A DNA stretch of 64,000 nt from the NCBI GenBank assembly GCA_036873755.1, contig JAVTVY010025161.1:36189-100188 (forward strand), given 5' to 3'. The notes beneath the pieces are model-generated. The model ran no database searches. It was not told the origin of the DNA and saw nothing but the letters and a program-made list of their open reading frames with translations. Made by a program: the position numbers and the translations under genes. This DNA is from Hanleya hanleyi. Its lineage: Eukaryota; Mollusca; Polyplacophora; Lepidopleurida; Hanleyidae. Shown here in pieces: positions 23,912 through 37,330 of this stretch (position 1 is the stretch's first letter; each line of letters starts with the position of its first letter).

Positions 23912-25749
23912 ACGCTTCATTCTGTGCCATGTTCACAAGTCACAAAGCTTCAATCACAATGATTTGTCCCTGTAATTCTGTCCTCTTTTCTTTGCATTTA
24001 GTCTGTGTTGACATCCATCTCTGAAAATATTATGGGCTCTTTTATCGTGGAAGATCAATTATTTGCTGCTTTCCTAATTTGATTGCTCCCACCAGGTGCG
24101 CATAATATTAATATCTGTTTTGTTATCACTACTCAAACAGTTATATTTCCCACACATTTTATGTAATGGTAAAAGCTTGCAAAGACCTTTCAAATATATG
24201 GGAAATGTATGTTAAATGGTAGCTACAATTATTTACCATACATTTGAGCGGCCACGGCATGTTATGGTATAACTCACTAGCGTGCCAAAATAAGAAATTA
24301 ATGATTGGCCGCCATCGTATTTGGAAGACTTAGACGCACATGACCATCACATATAGCCAGAGAGAATGATGTTGATTCCACGACTCCCAATGGGCGTTGT
24401 ATGTTTTTTTCCGATTTTTGTTTTGGTTTGTTTTCCGTGTCACTCTCCTCCATGACATACTTATCTTGACTAAGTGCCGATGTGATGGATAAGAATGTCC
24501 TGGTGATTTATGTCCCTTTTCATCTCCCTTTCTATTGCAACCAAGGAGGGACACTTGTCCCCAATGTGGAGAAAAATGTCCTAGCTGGGTTAGGAGATAG
24601 GGGCCGGACACTCTTAGCCTCCACACCGGTCTTCTGGCTGATAAAATTGATGTCAGATGCCTTTTGTTATTGTTCTCGTTTCAGGTCATTTGCATTACAT
24701 CTATCCTGGCAAAATTTCCTGACCTTATGATCAAATATATGGTCACATGATGACCCGGATCAAAAAAAAACGAACATAGACGATTACTAATATTGCAGCG
24801 AGCAGAATGCTATTCAGCACCCCCCCCCCCCCTTCATCAATTGTTTACCCTTAGTCTATAATGTGACATTTGATCTAAAGCAATGCCTTTGAAAACCTAA
24901 CTACACCACATGGTAAAAGTCTATATGTTCCCATGCATAAAAATACCTAATCCTGCCCACCAGTATTTGGATCTGCTTGAAACCGTTCTTATATTCTAAC
25001 TGAAACATCTTCATTTTACTTAATTGTGTCCCGAGCAGATACAAGACTTCAAAGAACTTATCAATATAATCAATCCTGTTTTACCCTTTGTATGTCAGTG
25101 AAGTATGACATGTCTTTAGACTGGTAATGAGGCTCTATTCATGGCTGTTAGATAGATAATTAGGAACGTTTTGTAGATTGAAGAGAAATTCATTAGAAAC
25201 AAACATCTCTCGGTACCTTCAAACAACAGAAAAAAAAATACAGAAAAGAAGAAACGGAATTATCTGCGTTAAGCCTAATTAACGTTTGTAATAACTATAA
25301 TTTTTCCCTGTTATGATGCATGTTATTCATCACCTGTCTATAATTGCATTTGAGCTTGATCATAAGCTCAAAACAAAATCAAAGCGGTTAATCATGCGAA
25401 AGTCAAAACATACGCGTGTGTACAAGACAGACTAGGGAGCGCTAATATATAAGGGCCGAATTTCATTAGATATCAACACGATGTTGATCACAGTGGATAC
25501 ATTATATTCCTCTGTAATATCTTCGCTCTATTATAGCCCCGAGTTGATAAACTGAAAGTATCACCCATAAGACTTTCTACTTTTTTTTAAAATGGATGTG
25601 TGGTCAGTTCTCATCTACGAACCTATTTTACTGATACCGTTCAGTTTTATTGGAATATTGGGGTAACTAGGCATGATGACGAAAGGGCTGGGACCTACCA
25701 CAATGCCGCGATTCTAAAAGGGATAACATATTCTTACCGAATATAAATT
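23912..25749. other. Unassigned sequence with a C13 run
   Basis: A thirteen-C run lies at 24820-24832. Otherwise nothing was recognised. Frames at 24330-24730 overlap on both strands without motifs. Confidence 0.4.
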
Positions 25750-25994
25750 TTAAGATTGTAAGAGATGACTTTATCGAGCAGCTACTTTGGAAGATCTTTT
25801 TTGTCGAGTAAAAGAAGATTGTATTTTAGATTACTTGAGAGAGATCGGTTTGTTGTATAACTTTTAATGTATTTTCATGTTTTTAATGCATTAATTTACT
25901 GAGTTATTAACTTGAATACTTAGAATTTTGTTTGATCGTCGTTATATACTGAAATATTGGTGAACGCGACATTAAACCTGAATTCTCTCTCTCC
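25750..25994 (+). mobile_element. RNase H LINE, 3' UTR (copy 4)
   Basis: Plus-strand 3' UTR from AAGATTGTAAGAG to GCGACATTAAACCTGAATTC and a short TCTC tail. It is cut just downstream of the zinc-knuckle codons. Confidence 0.8.
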
Positions 25995-28900
25995 TAAAAA
26001 GACTCAAATACAAATACATGTATGTGTTCATTTATGATGTATACAACCGCATACATGGACCGAATACTCCAATCTCGATTCTTCCAATTCAAGACATTCC
26101 CATCTTAATACTCCGTGATACACAGCGGGATAGAAAGCAACTTTCATTGAATTTCTTCTCAAGATGAAGACAAGATAAACACAATATGGTATATCTACTA
26201 CAAAGTATTGCATAATTCCACGCAAGTCTGGGTTAAGGCACGTTTAAGCAGAATACATCTAAACGGTATAAGTGGCGTTCTCAATAAAATACCAACATAC
26301 AGTCATTGGTTATTGATCGTTTTTTACATGATAGTAAACTCTCAAGGAATATTTCCTTTATTTCTCAATTCTCTTTTAAAATAAACTGTGCACAGAAATC
26401 TAAAAGAAACTCGCTTGTCTAAAATTAATGTATGTAGCGATATTGTAAGGATTGAGTTTACAAATTCAGGGTTAAGCAAGGAGCTGTTCAGGAATTATTG
26501 AAAAAAAGTGGCTTAGTATGGAATTGTACAGTTGATGGTACTGGAAATCGGAGAAGTACGATGGAATTAGTATAGGCCCAATCGTGTTTCTACCAAATAT
26601 AATATCCAAAGGTAGCATTGAAGTGATTGAGAATATATATATTACATTTGAATGTGTACTCCCAGTAGGTATATCATTCTCATTACTATCTACATGATCT
26701 ATACTAGCCTTTTTGTGAAGTACACAAACGGTTATACACATTCAAATAGACCATACATATATCGGAAATGTTTTCCCGTAAAATTTTCTTCTTTTAGTAT
26801 ACATGTATATATCATGTAAATTCCATGTTAAAGACGACCAATGTTCACATTTTAATCTAATTACAGCGCGAGTTTCGTTCCTTTGTACTTGAACTCTCGG
26901 GGATTTATCCTGTTTTTCCTGAATATTCAGAGATCGATCATTCCGGAAACGCGCATTTACTCCAGGTGTATTTCCTGAATTTTGGGGCAGAGACAAGTCC
27001 TAAATACTTCAGGTTAAAGATCACTGTCTTGCTTTGAGATTGTACGACTTCCTTCAAACTGATAACTTGATAATTCCTTCTCTGGCCACTGATTTATGTC
27101 GTCGCTGACCATATGTATCTATGTAAGGCACTCACAGTTTTATGTGAGCAGCGTTGTTGCCTATCTCTTCATTATGTCCGGTCATGCCTTTGTTGTCACA
27201 ACATCATGTGCACCAATCTCACGGGGATCGTATTGTGAATTCCATCTGAGTATGATGGATGTGTTCTTCTAGGCTTAGCAACCAAAACTATATCTATAGT
27301 AACTAAATCGCAATGTCAACTCCATCAATCAGCAGATACTGTTTAGGTTGTGACAATTCTGAATTGTGCGATCCCGCAACGTGCGAAGCAGATTACAATA
27401 CACCAAACGCCTTTCGGAATTCAGAAAAACTTGTATGGATCTCAGATCCGATACCCATTAGTCTGCTGTACCGTCTGGGATTCAGAATCGGGTATTGTTG
27501 ATAGTGTTCGCACTATGTAAAAGTCAAATGCATGTGTTCTCTGACTTCGTATGGGTGATTGGTGGGTGTAGAGTTCCAAAGCGAAGTATTTTTTTGTACG
27601 GCGGACGATTATTTTACCTGCATGAGAGAGAGTAGGTGTATTATAACCGCCATAGTATTTTCGTCATTGGCCTAATCTGCCTAAACTTTATCATATGTTA
27701 ATCATTACTAAATAGCAGATTTATATATTATCAGGATATCCCAACTGCATGGCATCATTTCGGGACCATATCCACAGATCAGTTAAACAATTCATCTCAT
27801 AGAGAAGGGGTATGCGTATTTGTCACTTATTACTGATTCAATCTAGTTAAACATCATTGTTCCGTGTTACGCAGTTAGTATTCCAACCATATGGTAGTTA
27901 TAGTGTATAGTACTTAAGGTAGTTCGATGATGATTTTAGGCTTTGATGGTCATTTTCTATGTTTTTGCTTCTTTTCCTCAGCAGGTTTTCTCTCTTTCCT
28001 AGGTTAAGAGATAGGAATTCCTTTAAACGTCTTCTAGCAGAACATTTTACGGAGCAACATCAGTCCAATTTGATAAATTTTATAGGCATAGTGATTATCT
28101 TCGAACAGTTAGAACATGAGAAAACTAAATACTATTTTATGGAGTTTTTTCATGAATCTGCTTGAAAACCAGTGCTATTCCCTATGTTTTCTGGGTTATC
28201 AAATGAAGCATGGGTCAGTACACTTAAGATTGTCTATGGCTAAAAAGTACACACGGCCTTTGCCTAAAAATACACATTTATGAATGCAAAAACACACGTT
28301 ATTCAAAATGTTAATGACCTTGATTCACCAACAGCGGACGTCCTTGAATGCATTTTGAACACACATCATATATTCCGTATTGAACAATGGTTATGCGTGG
28401 TGGACATGTTATATCTTTGTTAATTGCGGTCTATCTGTCTGAAACTAATTATATTTTGTTCTGCATTAATGAAGTTGGCATATACAATCAGGATTCGTCT
28501 TTTTATCTTAACTCCGTGTGACAGCACTAATCCTTTTCCAAAATAGGAGTATTTGTAAGTGTACTGCTATATCCTTCTTATTACTGATCCAGATATGTCT
28601 AAACATCATAACATATTGCTCAACATTATTTTATGGTGATTTCAGTTATTATACTTTGTTTTGTCGTCCATCCTTATGATGTGATTGGGGGTTGCATTAA
28701 CATTTAAGTTGAACAAAAATACTCCTCTTGAATAGGTGGTTATGCGTAAATGATCTGCCAGATATTTATTAATACTGATTTGGGCTTGTCTAAATTTTTT
28801 CGCTTATTAATCAGCACTTGAAAGCAGAGTCAAATATTAGTGGAACAGGTTGTCGTCTTCTAGGTCTAAGACATCTTCTGGGTAACATATTCAAATATTA

Positions 28901-29385
28901 AGTCCAAAACGTACTCGCTGCTCCATAAGAAGTTATATTTGATAAAAATATCATATATTATATAAATTATGTTTTTCAAACCGGTCCGAACTCAGTTAAC
29001 TGTGCCGTTTATTGTTTTCATACTTCTATCAAATGTATCTAAGTTCATTGTAAAATTCAAACTGAAAAAAAGCTATACTCTCAATGCCAGAAAGGATAAG
29101 TGGGCAGAGCACAGGTGATGGCACCAGTGTATCTTCTTAATGAATGTGTCAGTCTCCATGTAAAGTCGGGTTTACAGAATGTAGTATATTTGAAAGTGAG
29201 GATTAATTAAGTTGTAGTTTATAGGAGATTGATATGCTCTTGTCGGAGTACAGGGCATTGCACTTGGAAGCTTGTGTGATTTCGTGTTTTAAATACCGGA
29301 ACTCACATATGTGAATAGTTCACATAGGTTGTGATTGGCGCAATTATGGACATTATTGGACATAGGCCCAATTATGGTGAGAACC
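25995..29385. other. Unassigned AT-rich sequence
   Basis: No gene recognised. Weakly similar segments containing TTATTACTGAT(T/C)...TCTAAACATCA recur near 27830, 28580 and 28770, possibly a very old tandem repeat. A 62-codon plus frame at 27313-27501 has several cysteines but no known pattern. Confidence 0.35.
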
Positions 29386-29800
29386 ATTGGTTCTGGTGAG
29401 CATAGTTGTGAATATTGTGGCTTGAGATCACCTGAATGAATTCATTGAATTTCTGTAACAGGTCCACAGATGTTGGTGGGTTTTAATATATGTCTTGTTT
29501 GAATGGTTTAAATCGCCAAAGTGAATAGGTTATTGGTGAGATATATCAGGCTCATTGGTTCTGGTGAGTATCTTGTTGTGAATTTGCATGCTTAACTGCC
29601 CGAAATCAATAATTTGATGAGTTAACTAGTGTTATGTAACCATTCGATAAGTTCTAGTGTGCATTTTCTCGTGTATATCAATGTTGTTCGAACGTCCCTG
29701 ATATCCTATGTCAACCGCCCCCTGATTTGATACAAAAAGACTCATTAGTTCCAGTGAGAATTTTGTGTATATAAACGATGTGTAAGTGTCCGGAATCGTA
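29386..29800 (+). repeat. Degenerate tandem repeat keyed on CATTGGTTCTGGTGAG
   Basis: Units start at about 29386 and 29550 (CATTGGTTCTGGTGAG), with weaker ones near 29650 (AGTTCTAGTGTG) and 29746 (CATTAGTTCCAGTGAG). Each is followed by TTGTGAAT- or TGTGTAT-type sequence. Spacing is irregular, about 100-165 bp. Confidence 0.5.
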
Positions 29801-30100
29801 TATTGTGGTTGACTGACTGGAATGTATTGTCTGGATGTGTTACACCTAATGTGTGAAGGAGATCATCTGAAATGAGAATTACAAAATATATTGTTAGAGG
29901 GAAAAATTTACATGGTCGTGTATAAGAAGATCGTTTGTCGCCGCGGTTAGTTTGTTGGATGATGAACTGTGATGTAAATAGATCTGCTTGCTTGTTTGTG
30001 GTCTATTGTGGAGGATAACTATGTTTAATATGTAAAACTAGTCGTTTTTTATGCGTTTTTGGTTTCGTTTGTTTGATCTTTAGATAGAGATTGATGACGT

Positions 30101-30160
30101 TGGTCGTTACATAGTTGAAATATTGCTGAACGCAGCGTTGCAATTCTCTTTCTCTCTCTA
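30101..30160 (+). mobile_element. RNase H LINE, 3' tail only (copy 5)
   Basis: A 60-bp match to the extreme 3' end: TTGAAATATTGCTGAACGCA and a TTCTCTTTCTCTCTC tail. Confidence 0.6.
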
Positions 30161-30354
30161 TGAGCTACAGGACGTGTGCGACAATAACTGAAGGTGACTA
30201 CTATCATTGCATAATTACGTTGCCGCATACAGTATCATTGCTAAATTCAAACTGGCGACCTCGCTCAATCGGTTTGTTGCATAATTGTAATGTACAGGAT
30301 ATAAATGTGTCTTGTTGATCCCTTGTACATTGTTGGGTTGTTGACTTGTTTGCT

Positions 30355-30775
30355 TACAAGCGTCTACTCCGTCATTCATAATTCAGCCGTCGTCCATTAG
30401 AGAATATCCGCGTCCATAATCCAAAGACCTATTCCATATTCCACATAACAGTATTAGCACCAAGTTCAAAAAGACAATCATAGTATACATAAACATAGGC
30501 TTGTTTCCTACAAGAGAGAAGCGGTCAACAGTTTTCAATGATGCCGGTTGATGCCGGTAAGCCATCATGATGTTCCAAAAATATCAAATCCGTATCGCTG
30601 ATCAGTATTCTTAATCCATAATATTCGTTGTAAAGTCGTCATCTAAAGAATGATGTATCTCAGTCACGCTTTGACTGTGCCTGTTCATATGAGTACCATG
30701 AGGATCTTGAAGTACATGGGTTCATACGGCCCCTAGCCCCGCGTTAAGCGGAATTAGACACAAGTTACGAAACGA
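30355..30775 (-). mobile_element. PLE 3' UTR (copy joined to RT fragment)
   Basis: A full-length 3' UTR on the minus strand, from the tip (ACAAGCGTCTACTCCGTCAT) to the CCCTAGCCCCGCGTTAAGCGG segment and the AATTAGACACAAGTTACGAAA words that overlap the end of the RT frame in the 38-kb copy. It then joins an RT segment that should lie far upstream, so the copy carries an internal deletion near 30776. Confidence 0.8.
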
Positions 30776-30834
30776 CATTATTATATCTACGATCAGTTTT
30801 CTTGAACACAGATACTATTAATGAACTTAGACGG

Positions 30835-31385
30835 TCAATAAGGTCCTGATGAAGGATTGTAGTATAGAGAGTCGAGAAATCCCATGTGGATACATGTCTG
30901 TACGGTGTGACCTTTAGCATCAAGTTCTTCCGTAAGACATTTTGAATTTTTCAATATCCACATACATTCAACGCCAGAGTTCTTAGAAATAGTGGCGCAA
31001 TACCTTTCCCAAAATACTTTTACCTCCTGAAGGGCCCTCGTCAATAGTGTTGAAAAAAGCTTGATGGTGCAGCTTCTAGAACCAGCTATGAATCTAGCTT
31101 TGTATGGTGATTTATGCATTTTGGGAGACCAGTATAGTTTTGGTATGTCGTTATGATTGGTTGGAAGACAGATACCTCTTTCCCTGAAAGACTTTTTGTG
31201 ATTGTTAAATAAATCTTCCAGACTAAATGCAGTTTGGGGGTAAGTAGACGTATTTGATGAAGATATGTCTACACTCAATTCTTTAACCAGCACCTGGTAA
31301 TAGTAATATTTACATATGAATATTATATTATTCGGAGCTTTGTCTGCTGGGACTATGACGAATTTACTCTGGAGATTTGCTAGAC
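30835..31385 (-). pseudogene. Penelope-like RT, N-terminal half
   Basis: A continuous minus-strand frame of about 180 codons. It opens with KFVIVPADKAPNNIIF and CKYYY at 31375-31300, continues NTSTYPQTAFSLEDL and then IPKLYWSPKMHKSPYKARFI, the best signature of this RT family, followed by a serine/cysteine segment and GVECMWILKNSK. These motifs precede the catalytic palm motif, which is missing here. PKxHK followed by RFI/RPI is characteristic of Penelope-like RTs. The complementary C-terminal half survives at 38.2-38.7 kb. The codon run upstream of 31293 stays open, so the ATG-less start shown by a simple scan is not meaningful. Fragment only, adjoining the 3' UTR through a deletion. Confidence 0.7.
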
Positions 31386-31411
31386 ATGCTTGGCATACTT
31401 AGCTATAAATT

Positions 31412-31491
31412 GTGTTTGGTCGTCGCTATAATAGCTGAAATATTCAGTTGCTGACCGCGACATTAAACCATAAAGCTCTCTCTCTCTCTTT
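31412..31491 (+). mobile_element. RNase H LINE, 3' tail (copy 6)
   Basis: TTTGGTCGTCGCTATAATAG through GCGACATTAAACCATAAAGC and a TCTC tail; about 80 bp. It abuts the upstream limit of the PLE RT fragment. Confidence 0.75.
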
Positions 31492-31714
31492 CTGTTTCAT
31501 TCTGACTGCCCCGGCCCACGTGACGTCAAACGATTATGATACTCTATATCTCTGTGGTTATTGGGGAGTAATACGTGCTGAAGGTTAGACAGATTGGGCG
31601 ATGCTTGAAAGTGATCAGCATGTTTAAACGATTGTGTTTTAACGTGTTTGATCACATTTTGACAAAATGTGAAGTTTGTGACAAAACGCGTTGCAGCAAT
31701 GCCTTAGGATAAAT

Positions 31715-31870
31715 CGTTGAAAGTTTCGACTGAAACCAGTAGGGTAGAACCCCGATGCCTATCTATTTCTCTCAGTTTCCAGCCGGTTTGATCTCAATCG
31801 GAAGGAATTGGTTTCCGAGGTGGACGGAAAATTCACGGAGTATCGGTATATTTGAGTTAAAACCTGGACA
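31715..31870 (+). repeat. Relative of the 53.9-kb inverted-repeat arm
   Basis: GTTTCGACTGAAACCAGTAG, AGGGTAGAACC, TCCAGCCGGTTTGATCTCAA and TTTCCGAGGTGG align in order with 53915-54030, at clearly lower identity than the other families. Confidence 0.5.
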
Positions 31871-33135
31871 ATGAACCATTAAAGACAGACGGGAGCATTT
31901 TAGACGAAACAATCAGCATTACTGTGTTATCGAGAAATGTTATTCAACGAATGAACTTGAGCCCTTACTAATAACCCGACCATTGCATTTGTCTGATGTG
32001 ATTCATCTATACGTGGAAATGGTCAATGCCAGGAGCATTTCAGAAAAAGAAATCTATTGTATTCGAGCATGTCTGATATACTTACAAGCGTGCTATGGTG
32101 TAATTACTGACATAAAAAAATGGCGATCCATCCCTGGATTGTGCACTCTCCACAGGGATGATACGGCGTAGCCAATAGCAAACATTCACATAGTTCGTCC
32201 GTATGATTCTAGTATTTATCACCGCTTCTGTCTTATATGCAAACAGGGCCACACAATTAACTCTGGCATCTATCGTTGGCCATTATTATTCCGAGCGGCA
32301 TCTCTATGTTTGCTAGCTCCTACGAGGTTAATGGCTAAACTACGTTTGTATTGTACCATTCTATCGACACATCGGCTGAGCATATTGAACTATGGAACGA
32401 AAACATTGACAGCGCCCTTATCTGAAATACGTTTTAGCGCAACATGTCAACCTAATTCATATACACTGACCACGTGTATCCATGCAGCATGAATGATAAC
32501 CAGAAAATGTAGTTCAAACATGAAACGTTGTCAGATCCGTCCACAACAGCATGAGCGACTGCACGCCTGAGATAGGCGATGCTTTTATGTTTTCCTTGCG
32601 ACATTGGTGGGTAACGTTTTCCCATTTTGCCAGTACAAAACTATACCGAATGTTTACCTTCATGAAATGGGCATCAAACCTGCCCATATCTTGTGACAGA
32701 GCAAACAGATGTCACAGTCTTGCGGGGTCATTGTTGTTGATTGAATGGATATAAAATGCTCTAGTTTTCGTTTTTACGTTTACCCTAGTTATGCAAAGTA
32801 CATACACCTCCCATTAGAGTGGAGTTATAGGCCAAAATAGGGACTATGATCATAGTATTGGAATATCTCTAATTCAAGGAAGGTTATCTCTATTCAAAAC
32901 AGGTTCAAACGTTTCTTGCGAAATTGACTTATTGCAATACATTTGGCATTGCTGCATTATGCGATAACGTTTCTTGTACAGCATGTGAACAACAGCTTGA
33001 TTGCTCTCACAATTGGGTCACTAGTGGTAAAAGTTCACCACCTGTGTTATAGAGGAGACATTTTTATTTAGTGTTCGAAGAACTCCTGACATTTCTTCAC
33101 GATCGATTTACAGTTACTGATTTGATATTATAAAC
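31871..33135. other. Unassigned sequence
   Basis: No recognised gene or repeat. Plus frames of about 60 codons occur at 31983, 32310 and 32551 without motifs. Confidence 0.4.
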
Positions 33136-33434
33136 GGAGAGAGAGAGAGAATTAAGGTTTAATGTCGCGTTCAGCAATATTTCAGCTATATATCGACGAT
33201 CAAACAAAATTCTAAGTACTCAAGCCAATAACTTAGTAATTCAACGCATTAAAACATACACACATTAAAACTTATGCAACAAACCGATTCCTCTCAAATA
33301 ACCCAAGATGCAATCCTCCCTCACCGGACTAAAAAGATCTTCCAAAGTAGTCGCTCCATAAAAAACATCTCTTACAATCTTAAAATCTATGCATTCGTTT
33401 CACTGTGAGATCGTCATGTCATGGAATACACCTT
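33136..33434 (-). mobile_element. RNase H LINE, 3' fragment (copy 7)
   Basis: Minus-strand tail with GA run at 33136-33151, full 3' UTR, then a few zinc-knuckle codons. A deletion of about 14 bp near 33396 removes part of the usual CGATAAGAATATG segment. Confidence 0.8.
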
Positions 33435-34739
33435 ATTATAAAATGTGTGGCGGGTGAATCAAATGCATAATTCGTCTGGTCGAATAAGGGCCAGGTAACG
33501 ACGTACATTTAAATAAAATTGTCATTAACCCTCAGGCCACCATTGTGCAAGTTTTTATCTAATATAATTACAGAAAAATATCCATGTTGCAGTTTCAAGA
33601 CGAGCTTTGAACCTCTACCTAACATGTACATTGAACAATATCCGGAGTTATAAAACAGCGACTAACTCAACTGTGAACGTCCATACTTTGCGTAATGTTC
33701 TTTCCAATGCTGCAGAACCCCCCTGTGCTGGTATTATGCGTGATGTGTTCATATTTCTGTCCGGTAGTTGACTTAATGGTCTGATAGAGTGAGCATAATC
33801 CAATGTCTCTCCAATAAATAATTTCAGTACCAGGTCGGACATATGTCGGGTAGTGCATAAGGCCTAACAATTCGGCCTTTATGTCATGGCGCTGTTAAGG
33901 GCCTAATTGTTGTCATCGTGACTTGGAACCCTGATCACCTTATGATGGTATCCAGGCCAGGTTTGCTCGTGGATGACCTTGGCCTATTTACAAAAGGCAT
34001 TCATCAGGTGGATAAAATTATGTGTATTTTTTGCGAACAGATTTTGAGCTAGATTCCCATTGTTTATATCAAATTCAACATTGTCCAACAATGAGCTCGC
34101 AAACATTGACTAGGAATAAATGGGTAAAATGAGAATGTAGATAGACTGACTATATGGCCTGGGCATTTTGGGTAAACGGTACCACAGCCGGGTATACGGT
34201 ATCACAGCTTGGGGTGCCCAATACTTCTGTTTCTCCTTGGGCTACAGACAAAAGGGAACTACTGACGGCTTTGATGAAGTCATATTCCAAAAAGTCAGTT
34301 TTAGACGATTCATTCGCTCAGATTTTAGTGCGAATAATGTAATTTGGCTATGATTGCCGGCCGTATTATTGGTGGTGTCTGGCTGTACGGTACGGGGGTG
34401 GGGTGATTTGACGCGTGGACAGTGTTTTATTGTAAGCGGCTAGCTTGATCCTGAAACAAGCTAGATCTAGAAAGCTGAGTTGGCGGAGAGAAGTTTTCAC
34501 GGATAAATCGTTTAGTAAGACAATCACTTCTTGATATTCCAGTCTAGAAATCGTAAACAAAACATTCCTCATACATCAATCTTTAGGCACAAGTTCAACA
34601 GCTAGGCTGAAGCAAGTACAACACTCTTTTGATTGAAAAGGTTCCCGTAGGATACATACTGGATGTGAATTTTGGAATAGAAGCTGAACGCAAGGCCAAT
34701 GATGCCCAATGACACTGACGGACATAACGCAGACACACC
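33435..34739. other. Unassigned sequence
   Basis: Nothing recognised. Overlapping frames at 33648-33870 and 34154-34353 have no domain signature. Confidence 0.4.
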
Positions 34740-35142
34740 TTAACCCTTTGGGGTGATTTTGAGCCTATTTGCATAGCCCCACGAGCAGAGGATCATGGGT
34801 AAATTCAAGATGGCTTCCACGTACCTTCTTCACAATTTCACATCACTTTAATATTTACTAATTTATCATGCAGTTTTTGCGGAGAAATTGCATAAATAAA
34901 ACAAATCGGCAAATCCGAAGGAAAAACGACCAAAAATGCCATTTTTGAAAATGACGTCACTGTGACGTCATCATAGCGGCAATCTTTGAATTTTTTACAT
35001 TTTGAGGTAGAGCTTGACCCACGGGTATAGTGTGGTAAGTTTTAGCTCCCTAGCTCGAGGGGTAACACAAATAATTAGGGGGCCAATTCCCCCCCCCTCA
35101 GGCCTGGACAGGTCCCAAAAAGCCCAGGCCAGATAGGGCTAA
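34740..35142 (+). mobile_element. TTAA-MITE family A, copy 3
   Basis: The best-preserved undisturbed copy. It starts TTAACCCTTTGGGGTG at 34740 and ends GGCCAGATAGGGCTAA at 35142, giving a 403-bp element with TTAA/CTAA flanks. It contains paired palindromes TGACGTCA at 34952-34959 and 34963-34970, and the words CAGTTTTTGCGGAGAAATTG and TTGACCCACGGGTA shared by all copies. There is no coding frame, so mobilisation would need a transposase in trans. Confidence 0.85.
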
Positions 35143-36442
35143 TGCACAGATATGTTTATAATAGGGGACTAGATTCACGATAGCCATGTGAGTGCTATAC
35201 AGTTGTCGTTGGAGGCATCTTTCCTCTGTTGCTAGATATAGATATTTTGTTTTGTTGTTTCATGTCTCAATGATTAATAATGGAATGATTGTCAAATTAA
35301 ATTGATTTTTGTTCGCCTGCAAAGATTATCTTCCTATAACGCAAAACGCTAAAGGCAAATATTATTGAGTATGATATGACCAATTAACCGACCCTACTTA
35401 ACATTTCAAATCAGTTATATCATAAATTTTGACATGATTGCAGGCTAGGCTGAATTTTTTCTCCTTAATCAGGAGATTTTCAAGAAAGATGAAACATAGC
35501 CGTCCGTCATCGTTATTAATGAAGGTGTTTTTTCTCTGAATGAAGAAGATCGATCATGCGGCTACACAATGGAAATAAAAATATCAACGTAACCTATAAA
35601 TACAAAAAAAGATATGGCCACTAGCACTCGCGTATCCCAAACTTGACTATTTCATTTGTCATGTGTTTCAATGGGATGTTTTATTAGCCTTTTCAAATTG
35701 TATAATATGGGAGTCCGGGGCAGATTGATACGCCATTTGTTCCAATATCGTGGTTTGATACTGGTGTACATGTACTTGTCAGATATACTCCCAGTCTAAT
35801 ACTTGAAACACAAACTGTTGACAAAGTAAGAGAGTTTTCAAAATAGTCCGTAAAAATGAGGAAAAAGTGTTGTAATTTCCTCCGACATGGATTAAGTTGC
35901 TACATAAAAATGGCCAAATTAGAAAATGCTATATTTCGAAAATTTACCCGAAACAATCATTATGTTTTCTCTGCATAACATTTCTCTGTATAATATTTAC
36001 TATCTATAAAATGACCAGGACATTCAACAATACATTCAACGTCATAATTGACCAAAATTCAAAACTGTGTATTCTGTTGGTCAAGTATATGCACATCGGC
36101 AAATTTAGCAATACAACGGCGAATTATGTTACGGGTAACGAAAATACCCCAAAAAATATTCTGGTTTGGTTTCGTCCATTAGGTTGACATATTGCACAGT
36201 ACTTCATGAAAAGTGTTTTTATATGTCCCCCATGATTCCAACCAGTGAATTTGAATGCATTGATTGCCCAGGCTATTTACAGTCTCAATCCTAGTATTAT
36301 TCGCGTATGCGCACTGCTTAAAGATAAAGAGTGTCGAGGAGAATACAAAATCAGGAGATTCAGTTTGACTGCGAGTTTGACAGTTTGACTGCGTACTATT
36401 TCTTATTTAGAAATACAACTCTTAATATAGAGAGAGCATCCA
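35143..36442. other. Unassigned AT-rich sequence
   Basis: A 96-codon plus frame at 35897-36187 is hydrophobic at first but lacks any recognised motif; chance is likely. Confidence 0.4.
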
Positions 36443-36697
36443 TAAGATTGTAAGAGATTCTTTTTATCGAGCGACCACGCTGGAAGATCTTTTTAGTCGG
36501 GTGAGGGAAGACTGTGTCTTGGGTTATTTGAGAGAAATCGGTTTGTTGCGTAAGTTTTTATGTGTGTGTGTGTTTGTGTTTCAATGTGCCGGATTGCTAA
36601 GTTATTGGCTTGAGGACTTAGAATTTTGTTTGGTCGTCGTAATATGTAGCTGAAATATTGCTGAACGCGACGTTAAAAGTTAATTCTATCTCTCTCC
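36443..36697 (+). mobile_element. RNase H LINE, 3' UTR (copy 8)
   Basis: Plus-strand 3' UTR from AAGATTGTAAGAG to GCGACGTTAAAAGTTAATTC. A GTGTGTGTGTGT run at 36560-36573 is an internal microsatellite expansion. Confidence 0.8.
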
Positions 36698-37330
36698 GTT
36701 GCGTCACCTGAGATACAATAATACAATAAGCAGTTATCAAATGACAAATCTTTGTCCTTTTATGAATGAGAAAAAAACGCACCGGTCCAACCCACCCTTG
36801 CTACATCTTTGCCACTGGCAACTTTTCCCAAAGGACAAAGTCAGAACTGATGATCCGATCTTCAATCACGAAATGTGTCCATTCGACCACTCCGCAGCAA
36901 AATAATCGACCAATCAAAAATCCATTTCGTCGATAAGAAAGATCTATCAACAGGGAATAAAGAGTGTCCATATACTGACACAACATGAGTATCGCACAAT
37001 TTTGCAGTTCATTTTAAGCCTGCTCGAAAAAAATTGTGTGATAAACACAATGTTTATATGGCTTTTACAAATTGTCACAAGGTTTTTCCCTCATCGACGT
37101 TAAACCAACAAACTGATGGTTTGAAAAGCGCATCGTTCCAGAAAATATGTTATTTTTTAATGTTTAACCTTCAGTGCAAAGTATCTTTGGATATACTTTG
37201 AAACCTATGAATACTGACACCTCTAAATACCGGCAAGTTTCAATATCCTCCAGTCAATTGTCTCCAAAATATCGCCGTAAACGTCTCGGATATATTATCT
37301 GGGACAGACAGTAGAGTGACACAATGCCAT
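36698..37330. other. Unassigned sequence
   Basis: No recognised feature; small overlapping frames on both strands at 36699-36986. Confidence 0.4.
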
